Of a stretch of DNA of 64,000 nt, positions 24,151-35,880 are shown in pieces. Location: NCBI GenBank assembly GCA_920105805.1, contig CAKKTI010000076.1:1-64000 (forward strand). Reading direction: 5' to 3'. The notes beneath the pieces were generated by a model. That model did not search any database. It was not told the origin of the DNA and saw only the letters and a list, made by a program, of their open reading frames with translations. Made by a program: the position numbers and the translations under genes. Source of the stretch: Condylostoma magnum (Eukaryota; Ciliophora; Heterotrichea; Heterotrichida; Condylostomatidae). Numbering within the stretch: the stretch's first letter is position 1; the number at the start of each line of letters is the position of its first letter.

Positions 24151-25428
24151 ATGAGTGAGACCAAATAAACCTTTAAAGGTATTCTAACTCTAATAGGAGG
24201 AATGCTTCTGAATTTCATGGCTGGATATGAATCCATATGGGGCAACATATCCCTATACCTTACCTCCTATCATCACTTACAAAATGCTGAGCTCACTAGT
24301 CAATAAACTATGCTAGTATATCCTTTAATCTTCCTATCAAACACAGTTGCATAATGTATCGGCAACAATATCCTTTAAGTCTTAAAATTTAAATTAACAG
24401 TTCTCTTAGGGACTGTATGCATTTCTACCGGGTTACTTTTTAACCTAATGCCATTTCCACCAATGATATCACTGATTTTATACGGTGTCATCACAGGTTT
24501 TGGAGCTGGACTTTTAATCATAATATCAGTAGCTCCAGCCTGGTCTTACTTCGAGCATATAAGAGGAAGGGTGACTGGACTGGTCTTCCTGGGATACAAT
24601 GCTGGAACAGCTATTTTAGGCCTAGTCTTCTATTATTTAGTCAATCCTAATGGAAGAAAGGCTGAGTGGGACGGTAAGGCAGGGCAGCTTTACTTTGGAG
24701 ATGAAGTTACAGATAATATATAGAACACTGTTATTATTTTGTCTGGAATTATGTTCTCAGTTGGTATATTCGCTATGATTATCATAACAAGTAAAGAAGA
24801 CAGTACAGTTTAGAAGGTGAAACAACCGTAGTTTTCGGTTAAGAGGTATATTTTAACTGTATAGTTTTTAAAGTTAGCATCAGTTGCTATTTTTATGTAT
24901 CTAATGCGCTATTTTATGCTTGGGAGCTATAAGGATATGGAGCTTAATTATGTAAATGATGATACTATGCTGTCTACTCTAGGAGCTGCTGGTAATTTTG
25001 CTGGATCTTTTGGTAAGATGTTTTGGTCGTCTATGATGGATTTTGTTGATTTTAAGAAGCTTATGACGGGGATTTTGATTTTATAGGCATCTATAGCTGC
25101 CTTACTGCCTCTCACATTATACCATCCTGCTTTATATTTCATATCAGCTATTATACTGTTCTTTACCTTTGGAGCATTCTAACCTGGACTTGTTTTACAA
25201 TCTGCTAATTTATTTGGAAAGGAAATTGGGATTAGAGTGTATGGGTATTTATCCTTTTCAGCTCCTGTAAGTACTACTATTAACCTATTTCTAGGTTACT
25301 TGGTTGTATATATAGGATATCCTGGACTACTATTCATATATTCCGGATTACTAATAGTAGCTTGCTTACTTGTATTATCTGGAAATAAGCCTACACAGGA
25401 TGAAGAGTTACAAAGAAGTCTTATTTAG
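24151..25428 (+). CDS. major facilitator superfamily transporter
   Basis: 425 codons, about 12 TM helices. The first is LTLIGGMLLNFMAGYESIWG. The loop after TM4-5 has FEHIRGRVTGLVFLGYNAG, resembling nodulin-like/oxalate-formate-type MFS carriers. The C-terminal half includes AAGNFAGSFGKMFW and YLSFSAPVSTTINLFLGYL. Substrate cannot be told from sequence. Start chosen at MSETKQTFKG, directly before TM1. TAG 25426 ends it, 10 nt before the next ATG. Confidence 0.82.
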
Positions 25429-25438
25429 TGTGATTAAA

Positions 25439-25882
25439 ATGAGTTTAATAATTGGCTATGGAATTGAATATGCTTTACTTAATTATATAAAATGGAAATG
25501 CACACTGTATTTTGAGTAATAAAATGTTAAATGTGCTTTCAAATATGTAAAATTATAAAGGGAATTCAAGCAATAAAAGTAGAGCTAGTAGTGAGCTTTT
25601 CTGTAAAATCATTTTATTTCAAACTTATAAGAGGATGAATATAATAAGAATAATACAAGTAATATGTACATTGAAGCTTTATCTGCATTTGTTGTAGTAA
25701 CAGTTGCACAAAGTAATGCTAAATATATATAACTTGATCCGATTGACTCTAAAGAATACTAAATCTGTTGTACAAAGATAAATTCTTAATATAACAATGA
25801 GAAGTTAATTATAATCACTTTATATATTCTAAAAGGGCTAACAATATATACATAAAAGACCATAACCAACTTAAAAATGTAA
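25439..25882 (+). CDS. small hypothetical protein
   Basis: 147 codons, MSLIIGYGIEYALLNYIKWK onward, with a Gln-rich helix and a mixed C-terminal part (SAFVVVTVAQSNAKYIQLD). It ends KM before TAA 25880. It could be a PH-like or small globular domain, but I do not recognise it. Confidence 0.5.
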
Positions 25883-25966
25883 TGTAAACATTCGCTAAGC
25901 ATTAGATGCATATATAATTTTGTATAGCCCAATAACGCATAATCCAATTTCATAGTAAATAATAAG

Positions 25967-26992
25967 TTACTTTTTCTTTTTTTTAGACTTTTTACCCTTC
26001 TTCTTACCTCGCCGCTTTGTTGTATTTGATTTTAAAGTTTCTTGTATTTCTTATATTAACTCATTTGGGATTTTATCAGGGAGAATCAATTCTTTTAGGG
26101 TCGTGTTAAGTAATTCACCTTCTTCTGTTAATTATTGTAATAATTAAAGGTAATAATGTCCAGATTATTCAGATAATTAGTTCTTGCTTAAATTTAAAGA
26201 GACAAGCGTTGTATTAGATCCAAAGAAGTCTCTAAAGCCTTCTAAAAACTACTAAGTTCCGTATACCTGTGAATCAGATAGATCTAGATTTTACAGCACT
26301 GAATTTATCATAAGTCCTCTGAAAATCTAGCAAGCTCCTATATCCATGATAGGATTTCCATAAATATTAATCTACTTCAATACTGTCCTCTGATTAATCA
26401 GTACAGCCATTATTCCTTTAGCCCCCTCTGGCCCAATTTCACAGTACCCTAAACTTAATACATTAATAGTATCATTCATACTTAGCCCTTATGCCAGTGC
26501 TAGCATTCCTTCATCTTCTATTATATTATAATCTAGCTTTAAGTACACTATAGACCCAAAAAATCTAGCATTTACAATCTCTCCTATGAATTCACAGCCT
26601 AATCTCGTGATTTAGCAATCAACTAACTCAAGGGCTTATATTACCTTATTAAAATGTATATATTTGCATAAGTATCTAACTCCTGAATCACCCATTGTTG
26701 ACCTTCATATTCTTATATCAAACAGTTTTATATAGGATCCCATGATTAAAGCGTCGAATAAGGCACGGGCCCCTTGCACGCTTAAATCGTCCCATATTAT
26801 CAGTTATTTTAGTATTCCTGGGTTTTTATCGTCTCTTACTTCTGCTAACTTTTCTCTTACTTACGCTGGCATTACTACTTACTCCTAGCTAAGTAGATGT
26901 CTATATGCTTTATAGAATTTTTCTAGAGTGTTGTCTTTTTCTAATTAGCCACCTACTTGTTTCACTTACTTTCCTTTTTTCTTTGGAGGCAT
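25967..26992 (-). CDS. leucine-rich repeat protein (RNI type)
   Basis: 341 codons. Several 28-residue ribonuclease-inhibitor-type repeats are visible (LKLDYNIIEDEGMLALAQGL, LSLGYCEIGPEGAKGIMAV, INIYGNPIMDIGACQIFRGL, LDLSDSQVYGTQQFLEGF, LNLSKNQLSEQSG). Both ends are Lys-rich: MPPKKKGK at the start and a run of Lys/Arg at the end. Such LRR proteins act as scaffolds, and many ciliate examples are ciliary, but the partner is unknown. Confidence 0.82.
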
Positions 26993-27141
26993 TTGTTGAT
27001 GTATTTAAATGTCTTAAAGATATTAATATGGAGTATTTATGCCTAGAAAATACTAATTAGTGTAAGACTTCTAACTTTAAGAGATTAATTACTCTAAAAT
27101 TAAACAATAAGTAAATTCATATGTAATTCTTAAGCTACTAA

Positions 27142-27732
27142 CTAATCATCCTTAGACTTAACTTCACTCTTTCTCCTACATTTGTTTATTACATAGACTA
27201 TAATTCCAACAAATATTAGGCTAATTCCGATTATAGATCCATAGAATAACTTAGGGTACTTTTTCGGATATTTTCTGGTGAATTAATCATACTTCTTGTA
27301 TAGCCAAGCTTCCCACTTACTACTAAAAGGAAGCTAGTGATAAAAGGTACTCTTCCAATTATTTTTCTCTGAAAATTTAATCATGCTTTCAAGAGACTTT
27401 TCGTTCCAGTATTAATATAGATAATAATAGTATTAGATAAAAACTCTGTAATTATCCTTTTCTAGAAACCTTTCTTATATTTCAGGATGCTTTTCAAAAT
27501 CTAAATACCCAATTTTGAACTTAATGTTGTTTTCTGTATAGTACTGATCTAATTATTCAAATAATTCAAGCATCTCATCAACGCCTTCGTGCTTTGATCT
27601 GTTAAATTGAAATATCCACCAGTTATACTCCCTGTCTTTATTATAAGGGTCTACTAAGGTATTGAAATTGTCTAGTGTGAGTTCAACTATATCTCCCAAA
27701 GCAAAATTTAAAATAAGAAGTAAAACTACCAT
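27142..27732 (-). CDS. type I membrane protein with thioredoxin-like fold, no CxxC
   Basis: 196 codons. The signal peptide is MVVLLLILNFALG. A thioredoxin/PDI-like domain follows (VELTLDNFNTLVDP, WWIFQFNRSKHEGVDEM, KIGYLDFEKHPEIQERF), but the CxxC redox pair is replaced. A TM helix (LFYGSIIGISLIFVGIIVYV) and a short basic tail end it. It resembles the TMX branch of the PDI family, probably ER-resident and non-catalytic. Stop TAG 27142; the frame could extend to further stops. Confidence 0.6.
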
Positions 27733-27769
27733 TATTATAATTCTAGAATTGTGTATTTAAGAGAAAGAA

Positions 27770-28477
27770 TTATGAGTTATACTTAATTTAAGGAAAATGT
27801 TATCTTTTGATAAGCTTTTGAGCTATTCTAGTTGAAGAAGTTATATTTTATCGCTTAAAGTTGTCTTGAACAAATGATCCAAAATCAGAAGATATATTAT
27901 GAGAATATGAAGAGCTAGCTTTTGTGTCTAAGTTAAATTTTTATTTTACAGCTCTTTATACTTAAATATGCTTAAAACTATTGTACTTAGATATAAACTA
28001 TTATTAGAGATTGCGAGTCTTTTTTGATAAAACATTCTTATTATTAAACAGATTCTCGAATTTGTATTTATCTATCAGTTTCTCATTTCAAGTTCTGTGG
28101 TTTTATCCTAGTAAGTTTTATTTTGTATAGTTTAATTTCTATGATTTATACTTTTTTATATTATTATCAATTCTATTTAACTGATGCTTTAAATCTAACG
28201 AGGAAAAAGACTTTTTACTGAATGCCTTATATTCCTGTTAATGATTTTTGATTGTTTAGATTCTACTAAAGCTTCTCTATTTGGGTTGGGTCTTTTTCAC
28301 CTTTAAAGATTTATTTAACCTTTTCTATGAAAACTTACATTGTTTAGGTAACTAGTCTATCTAAAGGCATTATATGTCTTATATTCAAATCGGGTTACCA
28401 TACCGATTCTTTCTTTAAACTGAATTAAGTTTATCTATTTCTATTTGATTATAAACAATTGCATGCTCATCTTACAT
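27770..28477 (-). CDS. basic, disordered protein
   Basis: 235 codons starting M-Q-D-E-H (TAA as codon 2). Highly basic and Ser/Asn/Gln-rich (RSFSRIQTIKNHQQEYKAFS, KKYKSQKLNY), with no domain. The stop is TAA 27770 or TAG 27743. Possibly a microtubule-associated or nuclear protein; composition is the only clue. Confidence 0.5.
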
Positions 28478-28541
28478 TAATATTTATTAACCGAGTTTGC
28501 TAAATATGCTAGAATTATATGAATAAAATTTATTACTCTAA

Positions 28542-29702
28542 CTATGAAAGTGAGAAAAATCTAAATTTGCAATCTTCACCTCCAGTTATAATATATTATT
28601 CTATGTAACATTTACCATTAGAATCAATGCTCAATATTTTCCCATTATGTGCATCAAATCTATGCATAACATCTGTCATTCTTAAATCCCATACGCTTAA
28701 TATTCCAGACTCTCCTCCCTATGTAAAACTCACCGAATAGAAATAAGGAAATTTAAGTGAAATAGCTCTAATCCAACTATCACTTAATCCAGACTTTTCA
28801 GTATTAGAAGTTCTTGAATCCCATAAGCTCCATTCTCCATTCTCATAGCCTCCTAAAATCAGCTCATTCTACATATCAACAGCTTGTATGCTTTTACTAG
28901 ACACCAGGCTTAAATTGACTCCATTGCCTTGAAGATCCCATCCAATAAAGCTTTTATCATGAGATGCTGTATACAAAACTTCTAAATATGGCCATTTGAT
29001 GAAAGATATTTGATTACTATGAGGTATCTACACTTCATTAAACTGTATTAAATTTTCAACTTTCCTTCTTTTACTACCCTCCTAAATATCTCCTTGCTAA
29101 ACAACATTTCCTACACTTATTTTCCCCTTAGAGGTTCCAACAGCACAAAGAATTGACGAAGGATTCCAAGCAACTGCAGAGGCTATACCGTTTACCTTTC
29201 CTTAAGCTATTTCTTACCCATTTTTCCACTGTTTCACAACTCCTGAAATATCTCCAGATACTCCTACATTATCTTGATTAATTGACATTGATTTGATGCC
29301 ATACTAGTGGAATTTATACTAATCAGTGCTTTCCTCCCTTTTTACATAAACTTTCCCTGAGTAGTCAGCTATATAAGACAAATCCCCTCTAAGTAAGCAA
29401 ACAGTGACCCAATCATCGGAGTTTTCTGGCTCATTAGGTTAAGGCTCAGGAAGCTCCTTGCTATACCAAATTTCTATTCTTATCTCCTAAGTAATACTAA
29501 GCTAATACACTAACTTCTCTAAGTTGTCATCTATAATAATACCATTACATATAAAACTATATTTAACATCCTTTTACAGCAGCTAATTCAACAAATTCTA
29601 AAGATCTGATTTACTAGTAGAAAGAGGCAGCATAAAACTGTCATTATCCAATTAAAACTCACTAGGCATATCAGTTTTTAAGCAAACCTCTATCTAAGAC
29701 AT
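28542..29702 (-). CDS. YTM1: ribosome biogenesis protein YTM1/WDR12
   Basis: 386 codons. An N-terminal NLE-type domain (residues 1-85, LPLSTSKSDLQNLLNQLL then SITQEIRIEIWY) precedes seven WD40 blades (for example AVAWNPSSILCAVGTSKGK, FIGWDLQGNGVNLSLV, SLWDSRTSN, LSVWDLRMTDVMHRFDAHNGK). That arrangement is YTM1/WDR12, which with NOP7 and ERB1 forms the PeBoW complex for 60S maturation. The last blade contains TAA at 28596-28598 read as Gln, 54 nt before the TAG stop. Confidence 0.85.
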
Positions 29703-29709
29703 TTTTATA
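29703..29709. promoter_or_regulatory. 7-bp divergent start-to-start gap
   Basis: TTTTATA is all that lies between the ATG of YTM1 (minus) and that of the 46-residue protein (plus). Confidence 0.5.
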
Positions 29710-29850
29710 ATGTCTATTTTACGAGAAAAACCTAGAAATTATTTCTGGAGACGATATTACTTTAGAAAACATTTACCATTGAGGCTTTGAAGGGGGTCAG
29801 TTTTTCTAGGAGTAGCTACGTTTGCTTATTATTGGCATAGGAGGGAGTGA
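29710..29850 (+). CDS. 46-residue single-TM protein, possibly a respiratory-complex subunit
   Basis: MSILREKPRNYFWRRYYFRK, then one TM segment near WRGSVFLGVATFAYYWHRR, ending at TGA 29848. Tiny basic single-pass proteins of this shape are common accessory subunits of mitochondrial complex I, but the homology is not demonstrable by eye. Internal TGA codes Trp in RLWRG. It lies 11 nt upstream of the Miro gene. Confidence 0.5.
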
Positions 29851-29861
29851 GTTAGTAAAAA

Positions 29862-31652
29862 ATGGAAAATTAGGAACTAAGAATTCTGTTGTTAGGGGAC
29901 GAGAAGGTTGGTAAGACTTCTATTTTCCAGTCTTTCATATCAAATTAATTTACAAATAATATAGCTTAGATGCCGAAAATATAGGATAAGATAACATTTC
30001 CTCCGGAAATGTCAATTAGAAACATTCCTGTGATACTGTAGGACACTAATTGTAACAATTACTCAGACCGAAGAGAGTAGGATTTGGAATATAAGCAATT
30101 GGATGATATATCCAAGGCGGATGTCATTTTATTAGTATATGATGTAACAAGACCTGAGACTATTGATAGACTAAAGCAGTATTGGATTCCTATTATTAAT
30201 CAAAAATCGAGAAGCCCTATAATTTTAGTAGGAAACAAAGCTGATTTGAGTCAAATCGATATCAATAACAGTTTCAGCCAATATGAGTCTATAATAAATC
30301 CTTTAGTAATTCAATACTAGCAATGCGAAATGGCAATGGAGTGTTCTACCAAATCTAATCAAAATATGTCGGATTTATTCTACACAGCTCAGAGAGTAGT
30401 ACTTTATCCCACCACTCCTCTGTATGATATAATCAATAAGCAATTAACCAAGGAGTTTTAGTAAGTATTAAAACTCATTTTCAGATACGCTGACACAGAG
30501 AGAAAGTTTTTACTTAGTAATAAAGAAGTTGCTGAGTTTCATAGTTAGGTCTTTGGCACTTATTTAAAGGATAATTAGATTACTACTATAAAAGAAGTCA
30601 TTGAAGATAAGTGTCCGGAAGGAATAATCGGAGAATGCCTCAATCTTTAGGGTTTTATGCAGATGATAATGATTGTTATTCAAAAGCTTAAAATTGATGT
30701 ACCTTGGAAAATGTTGTAGCACTATAAGTTTGATAGAAACCTTAGACTTAAGCTGGAGTTAGATTTGACTAAAAGTTATAATGAAATATATGAGCTAAGT
30801 AAAAATGGTTTTAGGTTCTTGGAGGATGTTTTTAATCAGTACAGTTAAAATTCACTGCTTAATTTTGAGTAGTTGTAACTAATTTTTGACACTGTTGAAT
30901 ACCCTCCTTGGATTGTAAAGGATTAAGATGATATTAGCCATATTTCTAATATAATACCTACGATTGATAAGCAGTATATTAATTTTAGTCAGTGGATTAC
31001 TTATTGATAGATGTTAATTGCTACTGATACGTATAAAGCTGTTAGTAGTCTATGCTATATAGGATACACCAACTCCCCGGAGGATTTGATAATAAAATCT
31101 AAGCCTAGACATAGGAAAAGTATGAACTTGAGTTAAAGAAACATAATCCTAGGTTTAGTTATATACGAAAACGAAGAAATTTATCAACAAATTGCTGAAA
31201 TGCTACTTTAAAATTCCAATATACAGAAATTTCAGTAATTAGGAGTAATTTTAGAAGAAAAAAGTACCGTTTAAAATAGTAGAATAATGGTTGTAATTTA
31301 TAAACAGTTAAAGGATATCAATACAGTAAATGAAGTAGATTTAAAATAATTTGATATATTGATCAAACTTGGCGACTCTTTTGACAAAAATATGCTGAAA
31401 AAAGTTCCTAAATTAATGCCACATGTGTAGTTTTCAACAGTACAGACAAATTTCTAGCAACTCAATAGGTAAATTGTTTTAACACAGATATTAGGTATAG
31501 TTATAAATCCAACTAGAGGATTAAATCAAAATCTTAAAAATTATCTTGAAGATGAACAAAAGCGAAAATTTTGGAAGACGACGGCTAGTATTACAATATT
31601 TGGTATCTTTGTAGTAGCAGGTTTTTTCTTAAAGAAGTATTTTAAAGGCTGA
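29862..31652 (+). CDS. MIRO: Miro-type mitochondrial Rho GTPase
   Basis: 596 codons. The first GTPase is intact: P-loop LLGDEKVGKTS, LQDTNCNN in place of DTAG, and NKAD near residue 125. Two EF-hand regions follow, with degenerate loops. The second GTPase domain (about residues 390-545) lacks recognisable P-loop and NKxD motifs. A C-terminal TM anchor is present (TASITIFGIFVVAGFFLKKY). Family role: calcium-regulated mitochondrial motility on the outer membrane. Stop is TGA 31650 or, if that reads as Trp, TAA 31665. Confidence 0.88.
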
Positions 31653-31694
31653 AACCTTAGTTATTAATATATTTATGATAAATAAAGTTTACAG

Positions 31695-32621
31695 CTAATT
31701 GTGCAGATATTTTCTTCTATTTCTATTAAATATTTGTATTGGTGAAAAGTTTTTTAACTTTGACAAATTTTTAACTGGTTTTATATCCTTAGATCTTGAT
31801 AATCTTAATTTATTAGCTGATGTTCTTACAGATTCTTTTGTGCTGGTAGAAAGTATATCATGTATCTAGTTTTTGATATCATCAGGAGTCCTTGATCTCT
31901 TTACATAGCAGCTAAAATTACTGTTTGAATTAAACTATTTACTCAGCATATTTCTAAATTAGGGTTTATCCTGGCTTTGAAACTGTATTAAGTCTATTTA
32001 TGATAGCTCGCTATCATTTTATCTGCCTGATTTATTTTAATGTAAATAGAATTTAACCTCTCTAGTAGCTGAATCAACTGAGTGTTATCATCTTGACCTA
32101 ACAACCTTTTATTAGCGTTCATCTTGATAAAAATGCGGAACTATCATGTCTAACTTCTTTTATGTAATATAGTTTCTATTCTTCTTTTCTATTAAGTACT
32201 AATTATACAACTTGTTTACTCTAGAATTATTGTAATATTTGTTCGAAACTAACTTTTGCAGTAGTAAATGCTTCTCCATGAAAAATTATAGGAGATGTTA
32301 ATGCTTTTTACTTTCTAATTTTTCTGAGAATTATATATTATTCATATATTCAATCATTCCAGAGCTAACGTTTTGATACTTTTGATATTTCTTGCAAATT
32401 TCTTGCAAATAGTTAATTTCATGATAGCCTAATTCCTTTTTGTCTGCACATTCAGGCTATTCAGATTATTTTATAGCGTCTACTAATCTTTCACCACTTT
32501 TTATCCTTTAAAGTCTTTAATTCGATTTATTTCTATATAAAATATACATAAAATAGTCTAGTTTATAATTTTTGTATCGTCTTTTAGTATAAACTTTTTA
32601 ATAAGGAATTTTACTTTCCAT
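31695..32621 (-). CDS. basic protein of unknown function
   Basis: 308 codons, MESKIPYQKVYTKRRYKNYK onward. Lys/Arg/Ser/Gln-rich, with a helical middle (EINYLQEICKKYQKYQN, FFMEKHLLLQKL) and a disordered basic tail ending RNRRKYLHN. No domain found. The ATG is 6 nt after the P450-reductase stop and in the same frame, so read-through would fuse the two. Confidence 0.6.
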
Positions 32622-32627
32622 TTTTAA

Positions 32628-34430
32628 CTACCAAATTTCAACTATAAGTTTTCCGTTCTTCATGAGTTTTTGTGTAAATTCTTCATCCTTCTCTAGTCTT
32701 ATCATTTCAATAACATCTTGACATAAGCTTGAACTTCCACAGACCATTATCTAGGATTATTTTTCTATAAGTTATTTTAAAAGTCATTATTTGTAGAATT
32801 AGACGACTTATTATATGTAAATTTTAGGAGGTTCTTGAGATTAAGCAATAAAAAGCTTCTTTAATACTTAGTTTTCTTGATTTATTGTATTTTATGATTG
32901 AATTTAATACTTTTTAACAGTTTTTGATGGTTATAGAATTTGCATTATTTCACTTTTGTATAAAAAGTGAGTTTCAATGTTTCGAATACCATAGAACATA
33001 TAAACAGGCTTTAAATTCACTTCTTATCCTATTTATTAAAGTAATCCTCTAAAAGGAGCAATTCCACTTCCATTGCATATAAAAATTAGTGGAAAACTAT
33101 AAGGATCTTATATTCTAAATACAGATGGTTCAATTGTGCACTTAACTTGCTCATATTGCTATTACCTGTACATTTCTTAAATATATTTAGAAGTTAATCC
33201 TATCTTTTAACCAAAATTGTGTATAGAGATGGTTAGATCTATAGTATTCTTTTATACAATGGGAGAAGATGATATAGAATATAACCTTTTCTAAATAGGA
33301 TTTAGGATTTATACTAGAATTCAATAAGGAACTTAAATGGATTAAAATCTTTGTAAAGTATCTACAATATTCCACTAATGTCATAAAAATTATTGATTAA
33401 ATGCATCGTTATTTCTTATATCAGAAAAGAACAACAAATCTTACTTTTCTTGGGTATTGCTAGTATAATCTGACAAGTACTTAATTATATCCTATGTAAC
33501 AGGCCCAGATATATCAATATACTTAGTCAAAGCCTTTTCTACTGTAATTGGTGTAGGAAATGGTATCTACAAATTTTCTGAGTTTTAAAATTCTATAATG
33601 CTTTTAGAGTCATAATTTTATAGTTAAATAACTGTTTCTACAAGCAAATAATCATTTTCAGGGTAAATTCCTAAATTTTAAGCTGCTTCATACGGAAGAG
33701 TTGTTTGTAATTACACTAACAAAGTCGATTCACTTTCAATGCTCTTTAGTTCTTGCATGTGAATAACTTACAATTACATAGCATTTTAATACTCTCTGGC
33801 TCATTTTGTATAATTCTTTTCCGTTTTATTCTTCTTACACAGCTTCAAAAACTAATTTAAAGGTTGCTGAAATTTTCCAGGCAATAAACTAAATAGAGAA
33901 CTTTTCCATATGTCAAAATCTTTATTCAAAGTTCCAATAAACTCATCACCAAGTCCAATTTCTTAGATTCTTCTTGCTCCGCATTATGCTAAATAACTGT
34001 CAATATTAATTCCAGTTGTATTATAGAATTTATAGTCACTGCTTCCTACTCCAAAAACACTGAAATTTAGTTACTCCAATGTAGTTTGTTTAGTTTTTGA
34101 TATCTTTTTAAGTCAATAGTAGAATTTCTTAGCACTTTCCGGAGGATCGCCCTCCCCATGTGTCGAGCATATAATAATACATCATTCCTCCTATAGAAAT
34201 TCTTCAATTTAAAACTATTCTAAATCTTTTAGCTAAGCTTTAATTCCCCTTTATAAAGCATCTCTTGCAAAATTTCTAGCAAACTGCTCAGATTTCCCAG
34301 TCTAAGTTCCAAAATATACAGACAAACTGCCTATTATGTCAACAGTCTTTTCTTATTTCTCTTATCTTCTAAACTTATAAAAGACTAAAATTAAAATTAA
34401 TCCTATAACTAATGTAATTATCACAATCAT
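32628..34430 (-). CDS. POR: NADPH-cytochrome P450 reductase-like diflavin oxidoreductase
   Basis: 600 codons, the usual length. An N-terminal membrane anchor (VIITLVIGLILILVFY) precedes an FMN domain (SVYFGTQTGKSEQFARN, STHGEGDPPESA, VFGVGSSDYKFYN). The FAD domain has RLYSISSSP and a G-x-x-S/T step (GQKIGLTSKY). The NADP domain has FICNGSGIAPFRG and MVCGSSSLCQDV, ending GKLIVEIW, whose terminal aromatic is typical. It transfers electrons from NADPH to P450s, probably at the ER. TAG 32628 is the stop. Confidence 0.92.
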
Positions 34431-34461
34431 TTTATTTAGTTATAAATTACTATATAATTCA

Positions 34462-35880
34462 ATGGAGATTTTAAAGCAATCAATGAACTACTCAAATAGA
34501 ATAGCTGCTATTTCCAACGGCCAAAGATTCACCTATTCTGACATACTCCAATACTCATCTTAGCTGAGCTAATAAATCTAATAATATTAAAGACAAAACA
34601 TAGCTCTTCTGACTCCTTAAAGCTAGGATTATATAGTAGGTTAATTCGCAACATGAGGATCCAATGCCTGCTCAGTACCTCTATGCAAAACTCATCCAAT
34701 AGCAGAATGAGAGTATATACTGTAAAACTCAGAATCTTAATGCATTCTAGTGCACCCTGACTACACACACAAAATAAAACCAGTTGCAGATAAGCTAGGA
34801 ATACAGTTAATAGAGTTTTCTACATAACTTCTTCCTAAGACCAGCTTAAACATAGAATTTTAAATCGCTTAAGATTCAGACCCTGCTTTAATGATTTATA
34901 CATCTGGAACTACAGGCAGGCCAAAAGGAGCATCAATAAGTGGTAAAGCCATAGGCTCTTAAGTAAAATCACTAACCTAAGCTTGAAGGTGAACCCAAGA
35001 CGACCACATCCTAGAAATCTTACCACTACATCATATACACGGAGTAGTTAATATAGTAAACTGTGCTTTATACAACGGAGCAAAAATAACGTTTCATGAC
35101 AATTTCGACGCAAATTAGGTTCTAAATGAATTCCAGCAATCTGATCTTACCCTCTTTATGGCTGTACCAACTATTTATCATAAACTCATGAACTTATATG
35201 ATAGAGAAAGTAAAATTGACTTTGAAAAATTCAGATTAATGGTATCTGGCTCAATGGCACTTCCTTCTCCAATGTTTTACAAATGGTAAGAAATTACAGG
35301 ACATTTGTTACTAGAAAGATATGGTATGACGGAATGTGGAATGATTTTATCAAATGATTATGAAGGAGTAAGAAAGCCTGGATATGTAGGAAGACCATTG
35401 CCAGGTGTTTAAGTAAAGACAGTGGAGGGAGAGCTTTGAGTAAGGGGAGATACTTTATTTACAGAGTATTTTAAAAACGAAAAAGCTACTTAATAAGCTT
35501 TCAGCCCAAATGGATGGTTTATGACTGGTGATACTGTGTCATAAGAAGACGGGTTATACAGGATTGAAGGTAGAACTAGTGTGGACATAATAAAATCAGC
35601 TGGGTTTAAAATAAGCGCACTGGATATAGAGCAGGTTGCACTAGAACATACAAGTGTTTAAGAAATCGCTATAGTAGGAATTCCAGATGAGTAGTATGGT
35701 TAGATTATTGGAGCTGTTATTAAAGCTAGTGATGATTTCAATTAGGAAGATTTTACAGAGTGGTGTAGAGGAAGAATGGCAAATTACAAGGTTCCTAGAA
35801 GAGTTTTAGTAGTTGAAGAAATTCCTAGGAATTAAATGGGGAAGGTAAATAAAAAGGAATTAGTTAAGGTTTTTAAGTAG
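34462..35880 (+). CDS. ACSF3: malonyl-CoA synthetase (ACSF3)-like acyl-CoA synthetase
   Basis: 472 codons. AMP-binding motifs are [66 protein letters not shown] and [13 protein letters not shown], with the catalytic Lys in [10 protein letters not shown]. The spacing and the TECGMILSN and PGYVGRPLP forms are those of ACSF3-like ligases, which activate malonate or methylmalonate with ATP. No strong targeting peptide is visible. It ends at TAG 35878, directly abutting the kinesin stop. Confidence 0.88.
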
